From Petunia secreta (Eukaryota; Streptophyta; Magnoliopsida; Solanales; Solanaceae), in assembly GCA_029990175.1 (NCBI GenBank), contig JARKIP010000017.1:30801001-30865000 (forward strand): a DNA stretch of 64,000 nucleotides. Direction: 5' to 3'. Both the position numbers and the translations under genes were made by a program. The notes beneath the pieces are model-generated. The model saw only the letters and a list, made by a program, of their open reading frames with translations, did not search any database and was not told the origin of the DNA. Numbering within the stretch: position 1 is the stretch's first letter; each line of letters begins with the position of its first letter. Positions 38,324 through 50,411 of this stretch are shown here, piece after piece.

Positions 38324-39919
38324 TTGTCACTATATTATGGGGTTCCCAAGTTTGAACCTCTAGATAGACCGCTGGGACCACCACCCAAGCAATCTATTGA
38401 AGAGACGCCCAAGCTTGAACTCAAACCTTTACCTACTCATCTTCGTTATGCCTATTTGGGACAATCTGACACTTTACCTGTGATTATTTCTTCTCTATTA
38501 TCTGACCTGCAGGTAGAAAAGTTGTTGAGAGTGCTACGAGAGCATAAGAATGCTATTGGTTGGACCATAGCTGATCTCAAGGGAATAAGCCCGGATTTTT
38601 GCATGCACAAGATCTTTATGGAAGAAGGATACAAACCAAGTGTGGAGCATCAGCGTCGCTTCAATCCAATCATGAAAGATGTGGTAAAGAAAGAGGTGAT
38701 TAAATGGTTAGTTGCATGTATAATTTTTCTTATCTCTGACAGCAAGTGGGTAAGTTCAGTGCAATGTGTTCCTAAAAAGAGAGGGATGACAGTGGTGCAA
38801 CATGAGAATAATGAACTTATCCCCACAAGAACTGTTATGGGGTGGAGTGTGTGCATTGATTATAGAAAATTGAATAAAGCCACCCGAAAGGACCACTTTC
38901 CCCTTCCCTTTATTGATCAGATATTGGACAGACTAGCCGGTCAGGAGTATTATTGCTTCCTTGACGGTTACTCTAGGTATAACAAGATATGGATTGCTCC
39001 CGAAGACCAGGAGAAAACTACTTTTACATGCCCTTATGGTACCTATGCATATAGGAGGATGCCATTCGGGCTATGTAATGCACATGCGACTTTTTAAAGG
39101 TGTATGGTGGCTATTTTCACTGATATGGTGGAAAAGTTTGTCGAAGTATTTATGGATGATTTTTTTGTCTTTGGTTCTTCTTTTGATGCTTGTCCAACTA
39201 ATCTTGGTCTAGTGCTTGCTAGGTGTGAAGAAACTAACCTTGTTTTAAACTGGGAAAAATGCCATTTCATGGTTCGTGAAGGTATAGTTTTGGGACAAAA
39301 GGTATCCAGTGCTGGAATTGAGGTTGACAAGGCGAAGGTGGAGGCGGTTGAAAAATTACCTCCACCCACGTCTGTGAAGGGAGTCCGAGGTTTTCTCGGA
39401 CATGCTGGCTTCTATAGAAAGTTTATTAAAATTTTTTCTAAAATTTCTACTCCTTTCTTCAGGTTACTTGAGAAAGAAGCAGCATTTGTGTTCGATGAGG
39501 CCTGTCTGAGGGCCTTTAATGAGCTGAAAGAGAAATTGGTATCTACACCAATAATAGTAGCTCCTGATTGGACTGCACCATTTGAATTAATGTGTGATGC
39601 TAGCGATGTTGCTATTGGTGCAGTCCTGGGGCAAAGGAGGAACAAGGTGTTCCATTCCATTTATTACGCCAGCAAAACTCTCAATCCCGCCCAATTGAAT
39701 TACGCAGTTACTGAAAAAGAGTTGCTAGCAGTAGTGTATGCCTTTGACAAGTTTCGGACATACTTGGTTAGAACCAAAGTTATTGTTTATACAGACCATG
39801 CAGCAATCAGGTACTTAATTGATAAAAAGGATGCTAAGCCTCAACTAATTCGTTGGGTGTTATTGCTGCAGGAATTTGACTTGGAGGTCCGGGACGTAAG
39901 GGAACGAAAAATCAAGTAG
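38324..39919 (+). pseudogene. Athila reverse transcriptase and RNase H
   Basis: The first part (38324-39097) reads LELKPLPTHLRYAYLGQ, AIGWTIADLKGISPDF, SVCIDYRKLNKATRKDHF and YGTYAYRRMPFGLC, then stops at TAA (39098-39100), where the related copy has CAA (TFQRCM). The second part (39104-39919) carries FMDDFFVFG, GFLGHAGFYRKFIK and RNase H motifs FELMCDASDVAIGAVLGQ, LNYAVTEKELLAVVYAF and YTDHAAIRYL, and ends at a frameshift near 39900 (RDRKGTKNQVADHLSR in the other frame). Except for the TAA and the frameshift, the domains look complete. Confidence 0.9.
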
Positions 39920-41290
39920 CTGACCACCTATCAAGGTTAGAGAACCACAAGCATGTGGGTGAAGGAGGTTTGATCAGAGAAACCTTCCCTGATGAGCAAC
40001 TTTTTGCCATCACCAATAACTCGGATCCATGGTATGCTGGCTATATTAACTATTTGGTAAGTGAGGTAGTGCCACCATATCTGACTGCAGAAGGTAAGCG
40101 TCGGTTTTTCCATGATGTGAGATTTTATATGTGGGATGAACCGTTTCTGTTTAGAGTGTGTGCAGATCAATTGGTAAAAAGATGCATTCCTGAGGAACAG
40201 ACATAGGCTGTTCTGCAAGAGTGTCATGCATCTCCTTATGGTGGTCATCATGGTGGTGACAGAACAGCCGCCAAAATACTCCAGTCCGGTTTCTATTGGC
40301 TGACACTGTTCAAGGATGCTCAAGTTTTTGTAAAAAAGTGTGATTGGTGCCAAAGGACCGGCACAATTACAAGGAAGCAAGAGATGCCTCTGCAAGGCAT
40401 TCTAGAGGTGGAGATTTTTTATGTATGGGGGATCGACTTCATGGGTCCCTTCCCTTTCCGAATGGTAACAAGTATATTTTACTGGCGGTGGATTACGTGT
40501 CTAAATGGGTAGAGGCTGTTGCTCTTCCTACTAATGATACGAATGTGGTGGTGAGTTTCGTCAAAAAGAACATTTTCACCAGATTTGGAACTCCGTGGGC
40601 TTTGATTAGTGATGAAGGTACACACTTTTGCAATAAATTGCTAAACAACCTTCTATCTAAGTACGGGGTCAAGCATAAGGTCGCCACCGCCTATCATCCG
40701 CAAACTAGTGGCCAAGCTGAGGGGTCCAATAGAGAGGTGAAGCAAATTCTTGAGAAGACTGTCAGTGCGAATAGGAAGGTTTGGGCTACCAAGCTCGATG
40801 ACGCACTCTGGGCATATAGAACAGCTTATAAAACTCCATTTGGGACTTCACCATACAAGCTGGTCTATGGGAAGGCGTGCCACTTACCAGTCGAGCTTGA
40901 GCATACGGCCTATTGGGCGATTAAAAAGCTAAATTTTGATATGGAATTGGCGGGTGAGAAGAGATTGTTGCAACTCAATGAACTTGATGAGTTTAGGTTG
41001 CACGCGTATGGAAACGCCAAATTATATAAAGAGAAGACTAAGCGGTGGCATGACAAGCGCATTTAGCACCGTCACTTTGAGCCGGGCCAACTAGTTCTTT
41101 CATTTAACTCCAGGTTGAAGCTCTTCCCTGGTAAGCTCAAGTCGAGGTAGTCTGGCCCATTTGAAATCGTTAAGGTTATGCCCCATGGAGCGATTATATT
41201 GCGAGCTCCGAGTTCGGATAAGAGCGAAGCGATATTGGGGAGGTGAAGTCGATATGCTTAAATCCTCCATTTCTTTGATTGACCCTTGAA
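39920..41290 (+). pseudogene. Athila integrase
   Basis: After the RNase H end (VADHLSRLENHKHVGEG), 39955-40206 reads FPDEQLFAITNNSDPWYAG. The zinc-binding region CHASPYGGHHGGDRT with CDWCQRTG follows near 40225-40360, the first catalytic Asp lies in GIDFMGPFPF near 40430 and, after a frameshift, the core ORF (40344-41066) has SDEGTHFCNK and SNREVKQILEK. A TAG at 41067 interrupts; beyond it FEPGQLVLSF and a GPFEIVKVMPHG motif can be read to about 41230. The D,D,E residues are all present but in two frames. Confidence 0.88.
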
Positions 41291-42575
41291 GAGGAATGTA
41301 ATCATTGTGTCGCGACGGTAAATCAAGTGCTTCACGGGAGGCAACCTATGGTTTATCGTTTTTGATAATTACTCAGTTAGTTTTTATATATAAAAAAAAG
41401 GAAAAAAAAAAGAAGAAAAAAAAAGGCAAAGGTCCCAGGCAAAACAGTCCAGGAAGCCTCGCATTAGGGAGTATATGGGACCAAATAATGCAGACAATTT
41501 TGAAACACTGTACTGCAGGCCATCGCCACCTTTACTGTTCTGGGAAAAATTAGTCAAAACAGCTGCACAAGCGTCGCGCAGACCTCTGTCCCATCTGGTA
41601 TGTATGCTTTCTCCACTTAAAACACACAAAAAAAAACTGAAACAAAAACACAAGTTCAGAGGAAAAAAAAACTACTTATGCCTCTTTTGTCCTCTTTCAC
41701 GAACATAGTTGCTGCTTTAGTTTCCCGAATCCAAGAATGTTCTGCTTCTCTCTTCTCTTCCCATTCTTTTGCTCTCTCTTTTAGCCCTACGCCACTGCTT
41801 ATCTGCTGCAATCCCCATCCTTTTTTCCACCCCTAAAACTAAGCTTCTACTAATGTTTTGAATGAAAAGTTTGAGCAAAATTATGAGTTGTTTGATATGT
41901 ATCTGAATATGGGGAGTGCGGAGAAGCACTGTGAATGTTGTTATATGTTAAACTCCCGGAGTTGGGAGGTTAAACACAAAATAAATGGAAGATAGCAAGC
42001 TGCCCGGATCAGTGCACACAAGGCGTTCGTTGAAATGTCTCAACGAGATTTTTGATATTTTTGGCGAAGTCTGAGTAGCCGAACTTACTTATAAGTTGTT
42101 TAGGGATGAAATTAAGTGTGGGATGGCCTGGGAAGATGAAGTTTGGGGCTGTTTGCACATGATACACTTCGCGCACGACGAGTGTTAGTCGTGCGCCATT
42201 GGCACTGTTTGGTGTCCATGGTGCTAAATTGCAGTCAATCACTTTGTTTGGCTTACTAATTGCTTTTGTGTGTCCCTTAGGATATAGTTTAGCTTAAGTG
42301 TGGGGTGCAAGCACCCCATTTGCGCGAACTAGTTGATTTGAATGAGTTTGTTGGCTTGAAATAGAAATTGTGCGCTGGTGAGGGAAGTCTGAGTACCTCG
42401 TTGACCACCCCCTTGTTATTTGATAGAGTGCATTGAGGACATTGCACAATTTTAAGTGTGAGGTGGGGGTTTCCTATACTTTGCTTATAAATTTTTGTTT
42501 TTGTCAATTGACATTGTTTTATTAATTTCTTGCTTTCTAATTTAGTTTAATTTAATTGATAGTAAAAATTAAAAA

Positions 42576-42627
<52 letters not shown>

Positions 42628-42725
42628 AACAAGAAAATCCAAAAAATTAGCTATTTTCTAAATTAGACTTTCACTTTTGTCTATTCAAGTTTTTAGTTTA
42701 GTTTATTATTGTATTAGTTTTTAAC
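41291..42725 (+). other. Athila 3' region, non-coding
   Basis: After integrase there is an A-rich stretch (41390-41430), sequence without a recognisable gene, and purine-rich words (AAGTGTGGGG near 42296 and AAGTGTGAGGTGGGGG near 42453) that resemble Athila polypurine tracts. A (TA)n run lies at 42583-42624. Confidence 0.6.
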
Positions 42726-43583
42726 ATGGCATCTTTGAATGAAAATTGGTCGAAAGTTGGTTGTTCATATTTTGGTGCTCCTTGCATCATTTATAATGGA
42801 TGTCACTTGTGGGAAGATTGTCGTCATCTTGATATCCTACAGGACTATTTATCTAGTCGTTCCTCTACCACCTTTGATCGAAATTGTCATCAATTGTGTG
42901 GTGGTTTGTGAAATGATTGTCCTAAGTGTCGTACTCCTTACCCAAGTAATATTCATGATAATACTAACCTTGCTTGTGAGTTTGATAGGAGCAACGAAGT
43001 GCAAGATGCATTATGGTATGATCAACAAGAGGAAAATTTTGAAGAAGTGGAGATCGTGAGTGAAACTTGGCAAATGGAACAATCTCAATGATTAGATGCA
43101 TGTGGGGGTCTTCTTGATGATATTACAAGTGCAGCTAGATGCTCTACAGAATGGAAAAGTGTACTCAAACAAGACATTGACCGATTTGGTGAGGCTATTC
43201 ATGACTTGGAGGCGAATTTGATTGAAACGTTTGAGACGTCTAACGCCCAACCACCAATTATTGTTGATAGGGGATTTTAAGATGAAGAGATAGAAGAATT
43301 TAAGTGCCGACTTGAGGAGCTAAGTATGGAGTTCCAACAGTTCGACCCAATTGTAGTTGATGATGCCGAGGTTGAAAAGCTAGCACTAGAGTCAAGTGAG
43401 GAAGTGAAAAATATAAGTTTTGAAGATTCTAGTGTGCTTACAAATGAGGATGTCAAAAGAGAAATAAATTTGGAGTTTGAGCACATTGGACCTCATTCTG
43501 AACACATTTCGACATTGTGTTTGGATGACGATATGAAAATTGAGCCCTCCGTGCCAATAGAAGAGTCACGAGATGAAAATTGA
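42726..43583 (+). pseudogene. Unrecognised acidic ORF in Athila 3' region
   Basis: From ATG 42726 the frame reads MASLNENWSKVGCSYFGAP with paired Cys (CRHLDILQDY, NCHQLCGG, CPKCRTP), stops at a TGA (42909-42911), and continues to a second TGA near 43089 and a TAA at 43278. The last piece (43326-43583) is very acidic and ends at TGA. I do not recognise a domain. Position after integrase is where Athila elements may carry an envelope-like ORF, but no transmembrane segment or signal peptide is seen, so that link is not supported. Confidence 0.4.
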
Positions 43584-43586
43584 GCC

Positions 43587-44280
43587 CTCTCGATCTAAGT
43601 TTTCTACCTCATGTATGTGCCTTTTTCGTTCTTCTTTTCTTAGCTTCTCGGACATTTTCAACTTTTCCATCAATCATTTAATCTTATATTGGTTTTCAAC
43701 TTCTTTGTCTTTGATTGCCCAGATATGTCGGGTTTAGAACAAGAGCATTTTTTATGTCATTGCGCAACCATTCCAAATAACCAACTCTACAGCCTGCATG
43801 GTATCTGTCTGGTTAATTTGAATTTTCTTCAGCAAACCCCTTTTCATTCCACATTTTGCGAATTTCTGGTAAAAATAGGATCTTGTCTTCTTCGTAGTCT
43901 ACTTGGGATCGGACTGTGTCCCCTAATCAATGGGATGTCTTGCCTACTTGCCTTGAAGACCTAATGGGTACATAAGGCTGGAGACAGTGTATACAAGGAC
44001 CACAAAGGATTTCATTTTTTACCGGAGCAAAACCCGTGGAGAAGTAAACCAAGGGTACATCCATTGTATGTCTTCATCTCTCAAATTTTTCATCAACATA
44101 TAGCACTCGTGGGTAAGGTAGGGTTCTTCAAACCTTTTAACGCCATAATGTTGTGCCAATATGTGGTTTGAACGGCACATATCATAGAACTGTTGGCCCG
44201 CATTTGGTCTTTTTTAAAGGTGTTCATTCAGCCACACTTGTAACAATAATTTACAACCTTCAAAGTATTGAGCCCTTGCA
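43587..44280 (-). pseudogene. Ogre ORF1-like segment, first copy, with a duplicated block
   Basis: Positions 44002-44280 read on the minus strand as ARAQYFEGCKLLLQVWLNEHL and MKNLRDEDIQWMYPWFTSP, the middle of an ORF1. Its continuation is at 32746-33239. Positions 43587-44001 repeat that continuation almost exactly (see 32820-33239). The upper end joins LTR sequence at about 44281, so the LTR inner end, primer site and ORF1 N-terminus are deleted. Confidence 0.75.
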
Positions 44281-44862
44281 TCTTCTAAAGTGTATTAGGC
44301 CACCTAAATGTCTAAGGTCGGATTTCATGTAAATAAATACATTTTCAGAGATTCAAGGGTAAGAAGTGCAAGTGACTCATGGAAGAAGGTATTAGGCACT
44401 TCCCCAAGTCCCACAAAAAGTGGTTCCCACCCGAGCTATTACTTTTGGAATGTTAAAAATGTTACATATGAGTATTGGTTACATTTACAAATTATATTAC
44501 TAACTTGAGAGCTAAAATTTAAATCAGTCCCGCAATCAAGTCTATTTGTGCAAAAAATAGTGTATAGGCAGTAAGGGTGTGATATTGGGCTTTCAATATT
44601 TTATGGAAACAAGCCAGGCCCAATGCCTAATCGCACTTTTAGCCCCTGGTTTTACAAGCGTTGTACTAAATAGGCAAATATCGCAAGAAACACTTCAAAT
44701 CAGCATATTTATGCAATTTCAGTATTTAACACGCTCTTGTACAAATAGCTAGTTTTTGAAAATTTTCAGATTTGTCATGAAACCAAATTGGGAGTTATTT
44801 TGTAAATAAATATTAGCCATTCCGGATTAGCGTGACTTGACATTAATTTTCGAGTCCTAACC

Positions 44863-47408
44863 TGAAACGACCTCGGTCAGTAATTTTGGAAGTTAGGGCT
44901 CTGATTGGCGTGCCGATAATTTAAAATATTTGTAATGCCTATTAGGACCTGTCTGTAAAATTTGAGCTAAATCAGACCTCGTTTGGTAGGCATCGGAAGA
45001 AGGTTTCAGTTTTTATTGTCGATAAATATTAAAAAGAGATTTTCGAGCTTGGTTTTGGCGAATGAGCTCCGATTCGAAATCTGAAAGAACCGTTAAATTC
45101 GTATGATTATTTATGACTTTTGTAAATTTTCAAAAGTGAATTTTGATGTTGTTCGGCTAGTTTCCGCTAAAATGCCGAAAGTTAAATAATTTGACATTTT
45201 TCCATTTAAATTCGCATCTTGAGTTTCGGGAATCCGATTTGAGATCCACCTTAGCGATATGCTACATATATTTTGTATAACTTGTATGCAAAAGTTGGAA
45301 TTATTTCGAGTATCATAGGGTACCTTTTTAATTTTCGATTAAGAAAAAAAATATAAAAGTAAAAGAAAAAAAAGACAAAAAGAAAGTTAGGTTGTGGGTT
45401 GACCTTGGGATAAAATCCCAAGGCTTATGTGATAGTTTCAAAAACAGAGAAAGGAACATGAACGAGAAACAGAGATGGCACAACGAAAAATGCCAAAAAA
45501 TGAGAAAAGAGCCGGAGAAAAGATAGAATTTTTATCCCGAAACATTCAGGTAATGATCTTAATATATTATTTGAGTTTATTACGTGTGTTTGAATATATT
45601 TTGACGGTAAAAATTGGGATATTAGACATCGTTTTAATAAGTTTAATTAATAGTTTAAAGGGTCAATTGGACTCCGATAATGGAATTAATTATATATCCG
45701 TACTCAGTGAGTTATGGGCAACATATAAATATAATTTATTTAGGGTTTGGTTATGTGACCTTAAACCCTGTACATAGGTCTGGCCTGCGTATTGTGTGTG
45801 CGAATAGGGTATCAGGTTCCTAACCGGATTGCCCTAAGACGTAAGGAATGAAGCCTTTAGCCTAATTTGATATATTTTTATGCTTATTAAATCGAGTGGG
45901 ATCGTTTGGCAATGAAACCAAAGGATAAAGCGGTTGTTGATTAGCAAGTGCTAGCTTTTGGAAGAGGTAAGTGTTTATATCCATTTCTTTCGAGGCACTT
46001 GACCTCGTAGATTTTCTACCACGTGTTCCTTACAAGTAGCTGCCGATAGGCGTACTCATTACGCTTTACCTTTGGATTTACATTGTATATTATATGTTAT
46101 GTCCTGTTTTTGGCATTGCATTGAGGATCTGAGCATTGTACTTTGGCTGTGAGTTGGCATCTACTTCCCGGCTGCCGATGAGAGTCCCGCACCGGTGAAG
46201 GGTTATTATTGCATCACATTGCATTCATGTGCATTTTACGTCATTCATATGCATTACATTGCATATCATATTGGGAGCAGGAGTATTCCGCCCCAGGAGA
46301 GTGCAGGAGTATTCCGCCTCTGGTTTACATTTTATCGGGTGCAGGAGTATTCCGCCCCAGGAGAGTGCAGGAGTATTCCGCCTCTGGTTTATATCATATT
46401 CGGTGCAGGAGTATCCTTCCCCAGAAGCAGGAGTATTTCGCTCTTATGTCAGATACTGAGTGCAGGAGTATTCCACCTCAGCTTTACATTATATCGGGTG
46501 CAGGAGTATTCCGCCGCAAGAGAGTGCAGGAGTATTTCGCCTCTGGTTTATATCATATCGGGTGCAGGAGTATTCCGCCCCAGGACCAGGAGTATTCCAC
46601 TCCCGTTGGTTATCAGATTGGATTCCCCTCGAATGCAGGAGTATTTCGCTTCGGGATGGGACTACGGGCATATGTGACCCTTTGCATCATATTTCATTTT
46701 ATTTAATTTCATCTCATTTCATTTCATACCATTGTGTAGACTTGTGGTACATAACTATTGTTCTGCTTATACGTGCATTGCTTATTTGTTGATATGTTTC
46801 TGGCTCATACTCCTGGTTGAGTTCATGCTTTCATACGTGTTTCCGGTTATTATCTGGCTCTGCCTTTTTATAATTTAAATAAGAGAAATTTGGTTTATCT
46901 ATTTCTTCTCCCTGGCTAGCTATCCTATTCTTTGAGGTGGCTAGTCTGCCCCACTTACTGAGTCCTTTTGACTCACCCTTGTTTGTTGTTTGTTTCTTGT
47001 CTATCTATTTCGTTTCAGCAGGTTTGCTCCAGGATTGAGTTCGCCACGTTGTGAAGGAGCGAAGACGACTTCAGCTGTCAGGGTGAGCCAGCTTTTATTC
47101 TGGATGGCCACCAGTTTATTGGTTATTATTTCAGTTGCTTTTTGCTCCCTTCAGGAGGTATCTGTCTTCTTTTGTTCTCTTAGATGTCTAGTATGGATAG
47201 TCCTAAACTTAATATGTTGGGTAGTCAGCTGTAATTTCTTTTGTACCGCTTAGAGGTATCAGTATGTCAGTGTTTTTTTAAATTCTTTTTCTTATTTATG
47301 AATTGAATTATATTTATTTTCCTAATTTAATTGGTAAGGGTTCACCCGACGGGTCTAGGGGAGGATGTCGGGTGTCCGCACGGCCTAGCCGGATTTCGGG
47401 TCGTGTCA
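44863..47408. mobile_element. Solo LTR, probably a gypsy/chromovirus family
   Basis: Starts TGAAACGACC and ends GGTCGTGTCA, with short inverted ends and a perfect 5-bp duplication TAACC (44858-44862 and 47409-47413). The matching site in the other Ogre LTR is uninterrupted. The absence of any coding region and a length of 2.5 kb suggest a solo LTR. Family assignment is by appearance only. It contains a minisatellite at 46270-46660. Confidence 0.85.
46270..46660. repeat. Minisatellite in solo LTR
   Basis: About twelve copies of a word GCAGGAGTATTCCGCC, with alternating tails (CCAGGAGAGT or TCTGGTTTATATCATATCGGGT). All three frames are open, which yields spurious ORFs. Confidence 0.93.
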
Positions 47409-47581
47409 TAACCTTAATGGCTATTTCCTTTTGGGGTCAGTTTTGAAAGATATGTGTTTGGGGCTATTTTTGAAAGAGGGTACAGGAAGCACACAAATGC
47501 AAGTAGGGGGCTGTCACACATAAATATAAGTGTATAAGCATGCAAATACATGAATAAGTTGTAATATACTTTAGAAAATAC

Positions 47582-47611
47582 GTGTGTGTGTGTGTGTCTC
47601 TCTCTCTCTCT
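47582..47611. repeat. Compound microsatellite (GT)n(CT)n in Ogre 5' LTR
   Basis: Occupies the place of the (TA)n(GA)n array of the other LTR. Confidence 0.95.
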
Positions 47612-50030
47612 AGTAGACCCCACATTTATACTCCCTTATACACTATTAGATTAGTGTATAAGAGATTAAAGTAGGTCCAAATCAGTTTATACACATAAAA
47701 GACCATGTTTTAAAACTATTTTGGGCATGTATTATTTGTGTGAAGAGGGACAGTTTTAGTTTTGCAGAAATGATCCAGATTTTAACACCTATTACATGAA
47801 TGACCCCTGTTTCATAAAATCAGTTAACTTTCACAATTCAAGTGCCTAATCAGTTCGATTCTTCTTTTAAACTTCCATTACGTTTTCAAATACAAAGTTT
47901 AACAACTGGTCGTGCAGAATCCTATCCTCTTGAGTTCATGATGCAAGCATATAAGGAGAAAAAGATTAGAGATGGCCCCTGGATTTCCAAACACATAGCT
48001 CGTGACTATGTACCCTATTTTAAAGCAATGGTGTGGTAAACTAGGGGGATGGAGGAAAGACAAGAAATAGTGCCCTGCATGCACTCAAATTAGAGCCTGT
48101 TTAGGCCTGATTCTCTTTAGCAATAGGAGCCTTTATCAAGCTCTTTTAAGTAGCCAAAGAACCTGTAAACTAGACTTGGTATAGCTTTAAGGCTATCCAT
48201 ATATATATATGCTGCATAAAAGGGTTAGCAGGGGGCCATAAATAAGACCCAAAAAAAGAACAAACTGATAGGGATCATGAAAAAAGACATAGACATAGGC
48301 AGTCGAATCATGGGAGCAAGCAAAGAGTACTTTATCCAAGTAATAACATGCAGGGAGTAGGACACAGGCATTGTAATATGCTTCTCAGGACCAGTGCTTA
48401 GTAAACAAGAGAAAGAACCAGAGTGTGTAGTGGATCTTTCTGGTTTCTTTTCAGTTTCTCCTATTGACGAGTTTGTACCAGTGTATAATGAGAGTTTTAG
48501 TGTCTGAGAATGTATGCTTGTAAGGTGTGTCTTAAGAATTAAAAGAGGACTGTTTTATATAGTTGTAGGGTGAAGGGAAATCAAATTCAAACGGGCAAAC
48601 ATACATGGCAAGAGAAATTGCCTTCCAGAAATACAGCGGACACCCTTAGGTGTTCTTCCCAAAACTTAAGGCAAAGAAGACCTCTAACAAATATAGTTCC
48701 CTCCCTTTAAACATAATAAAGCCCAGGTTTAAAATTAGTATTCCAAACTAATTGAGGCTCGAAAATCACTTAACTAACTTGACAGGTTTCAAGCAAACCT
48801 TGGTTGATATTGGATAAATCACTAGAACAAACTTTCATTCAAGTTTTCAATCAAAGAGTTTAATTTGAGCCAATCAAGATCATTCCAATCATGTAAATCA
48901 ATCACCCTTTTAAGTTTTAATTCAAACAAGCACATGATCATGAATTTTAACAAGATAAAAGGCTAAATATACTATCAAATAAAGGTGAGCACATTTTAAG
49001 GGTGACATTAAACACAATCTACGAGGGTATCAAATATTGGCACACAAATAGACTAGAGCAACAATCCAACTTAACTAGTTAATTAAGACGAATATTACTA
49101 ATCATGTGATCTTTAACTTTAACTAATCGACAAATAACAATTAGGCATGTTAATGCACAGAGGTTCTCCTTTACATCAGGATAGGGACACTCATGATTTA
49201 ATAAAGATTCCACCAGAGTTTCACTTTCAACAACAGAGACGAAGGTCGGGGAGGGGGTAGGTTTGGATTTTGATCTTTATTGTAGAGGGAGATCAATATT
49301 GGGGTTTTGTCGCGGGTGGTTAGAGGAGTAAGAAGATACAAATTTCATGGTGTTAGGTGGTCGGAGACGGCCGGAACTGGCCTTGACAGTGTCGTCGTTT
49401 AGGGTTTCGTGGAGAGGAAAAGAGATAGTGATGGCGGCGTGTGGTCTGGGGGAAAATGAGAAGAGTGTTAGGGTTTCGGGGGTGAGTGTATAGTTAAAAA
49501 TGAAAACATTATTTTCTAACGTAGGATTGGGCAATCAGATGGTTGAGATTGGCCACGTATGCCCACGTGGATCTGACGTGGGTGTACGTGGCATGGTGAG
49601 GTGTATAAGTGGAAGGGTGAGGTGTATATGTAGAGGTGTATATGCAGTGTATATGTAGTGTATAAAATAGCATAAAATATGTGTAAATGTGTATAAAAAT
49701 ACACATAAATATGTAGGAAATTGCAAAATTAATTTTAAAATACTATAATGAATTAAAGAAATGTAGAAAGTATCATTATGAGATTTAAAATAATTTTGAG
49801 TAATTTTTTTGAAAATAATGTAATTGTAAAATTTATAATTGAACGTGTGAATTTTGTAAATAGTCATAGTTTGTGCCTGTGTCTTTAAAAATAGCCTAAT
49901 TGGCGTGTTTATGTGAAATAATAATTTTGAATAGGGGTCAGAGGGAAGATAATTTTATGGTTAACAGTTCAATCTTGTCTGAAAAATGGCTATTGAAATA
50001 GGAGGGACAAAATTGGGCGTCAACATCAAT

Positions 50031-50114
50031 GATATGCTGACATCATGGATTATTAATTCTCACAGAAGAGAAATCGCTGATAGCATACTATACTCAGATA
50101 CAGCCTATGATATT
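50031..50114 (+). pseudogene. Copia gag, continuation after the Ogre
   Basis: Reads DMLTSWIINSHRREIADSIL and YSDTAYDI, directly continuing the frame that stops at 16504 (LLRQWDRCN). It is cut again at 50115 by an LTR fragment. The rest of this copia element is not visible in the window. Confidence 0.88.
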
Positions 50115-50411
50115 TGTGACACGGCCCAAATTTTTGGTTAGGCCATGCGGGCAACCGACTACCTCCCTTAGCCATGTTGGGCGAACCCTATGTACAAAAA
50201 TGAAGCTTACTTCAAATGTAATATAGCTCCAGAAGATGAACAAAATGTACAAGTTGTTAGAACAAGTACAACTATCTACTCCATACATTGGTTTAGAGGT
50301 TCCCAGATTAGACACCTACGAAGTCTAAAGAATATATAAAAATCTCAAAGGGGAGAAAAATAGGATAACACTATAGTATCTACAGCTGGCAGCCTCAAAG
50401 AACAAGCTGGC
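50115..50411. mobile_element. LTR fragment inserted in the copia gag
   Basis: Starts TGTGACACGGCCCAAAT. It resembles the inverse complement of the right end of the solo LTR at 47408, so it is the same type of LTR in the opposite direction. It is cut at 50411 by the next element. The remainder was not located with confidence. Confidence 0.6.

Larger units (their letters stand above)
33240..43586 (+). mobile_element. Athila-type Ty3/gypsy retrotransposon, 3' LTR missing
   Basis: Order on the plus strand: 5' LTR (33240-34520), tRNA-Asp primer site, gag, protease (cut by CACTA), RT, RNase H, integrase and a long 3' region. It lies in Ogre ORF1 after the word GGACC. The 3' LTR is absent: the sequence passes at about 43586 into an extra copy of Ogre ORF1. 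Frameshifts and nonsense codons are common, and gene order and motifs match the left-hand Athila at 1-6301. Confidence 0.9.
44281..50025 (-). repeat. Ogre 5' LTR, interrupted by a solo LTR
   Basis: Starts TGTTGACGCCCAATTTTG at 50025 on the minus strand and matches 16604-19807. The inner 99 bp of the LTR are missing at 44281. A 2546-bp solo LTR lies inside at 44863-47408. Net length is about 3.2 kb. Confidence 0.9.

Noticed and set aside
46195..46792. Overlapping ORFs of 76-165 codons
   Set aside because: They come from the GCAGGAGTATTCCGCC array, open in three frames; no protein signature.
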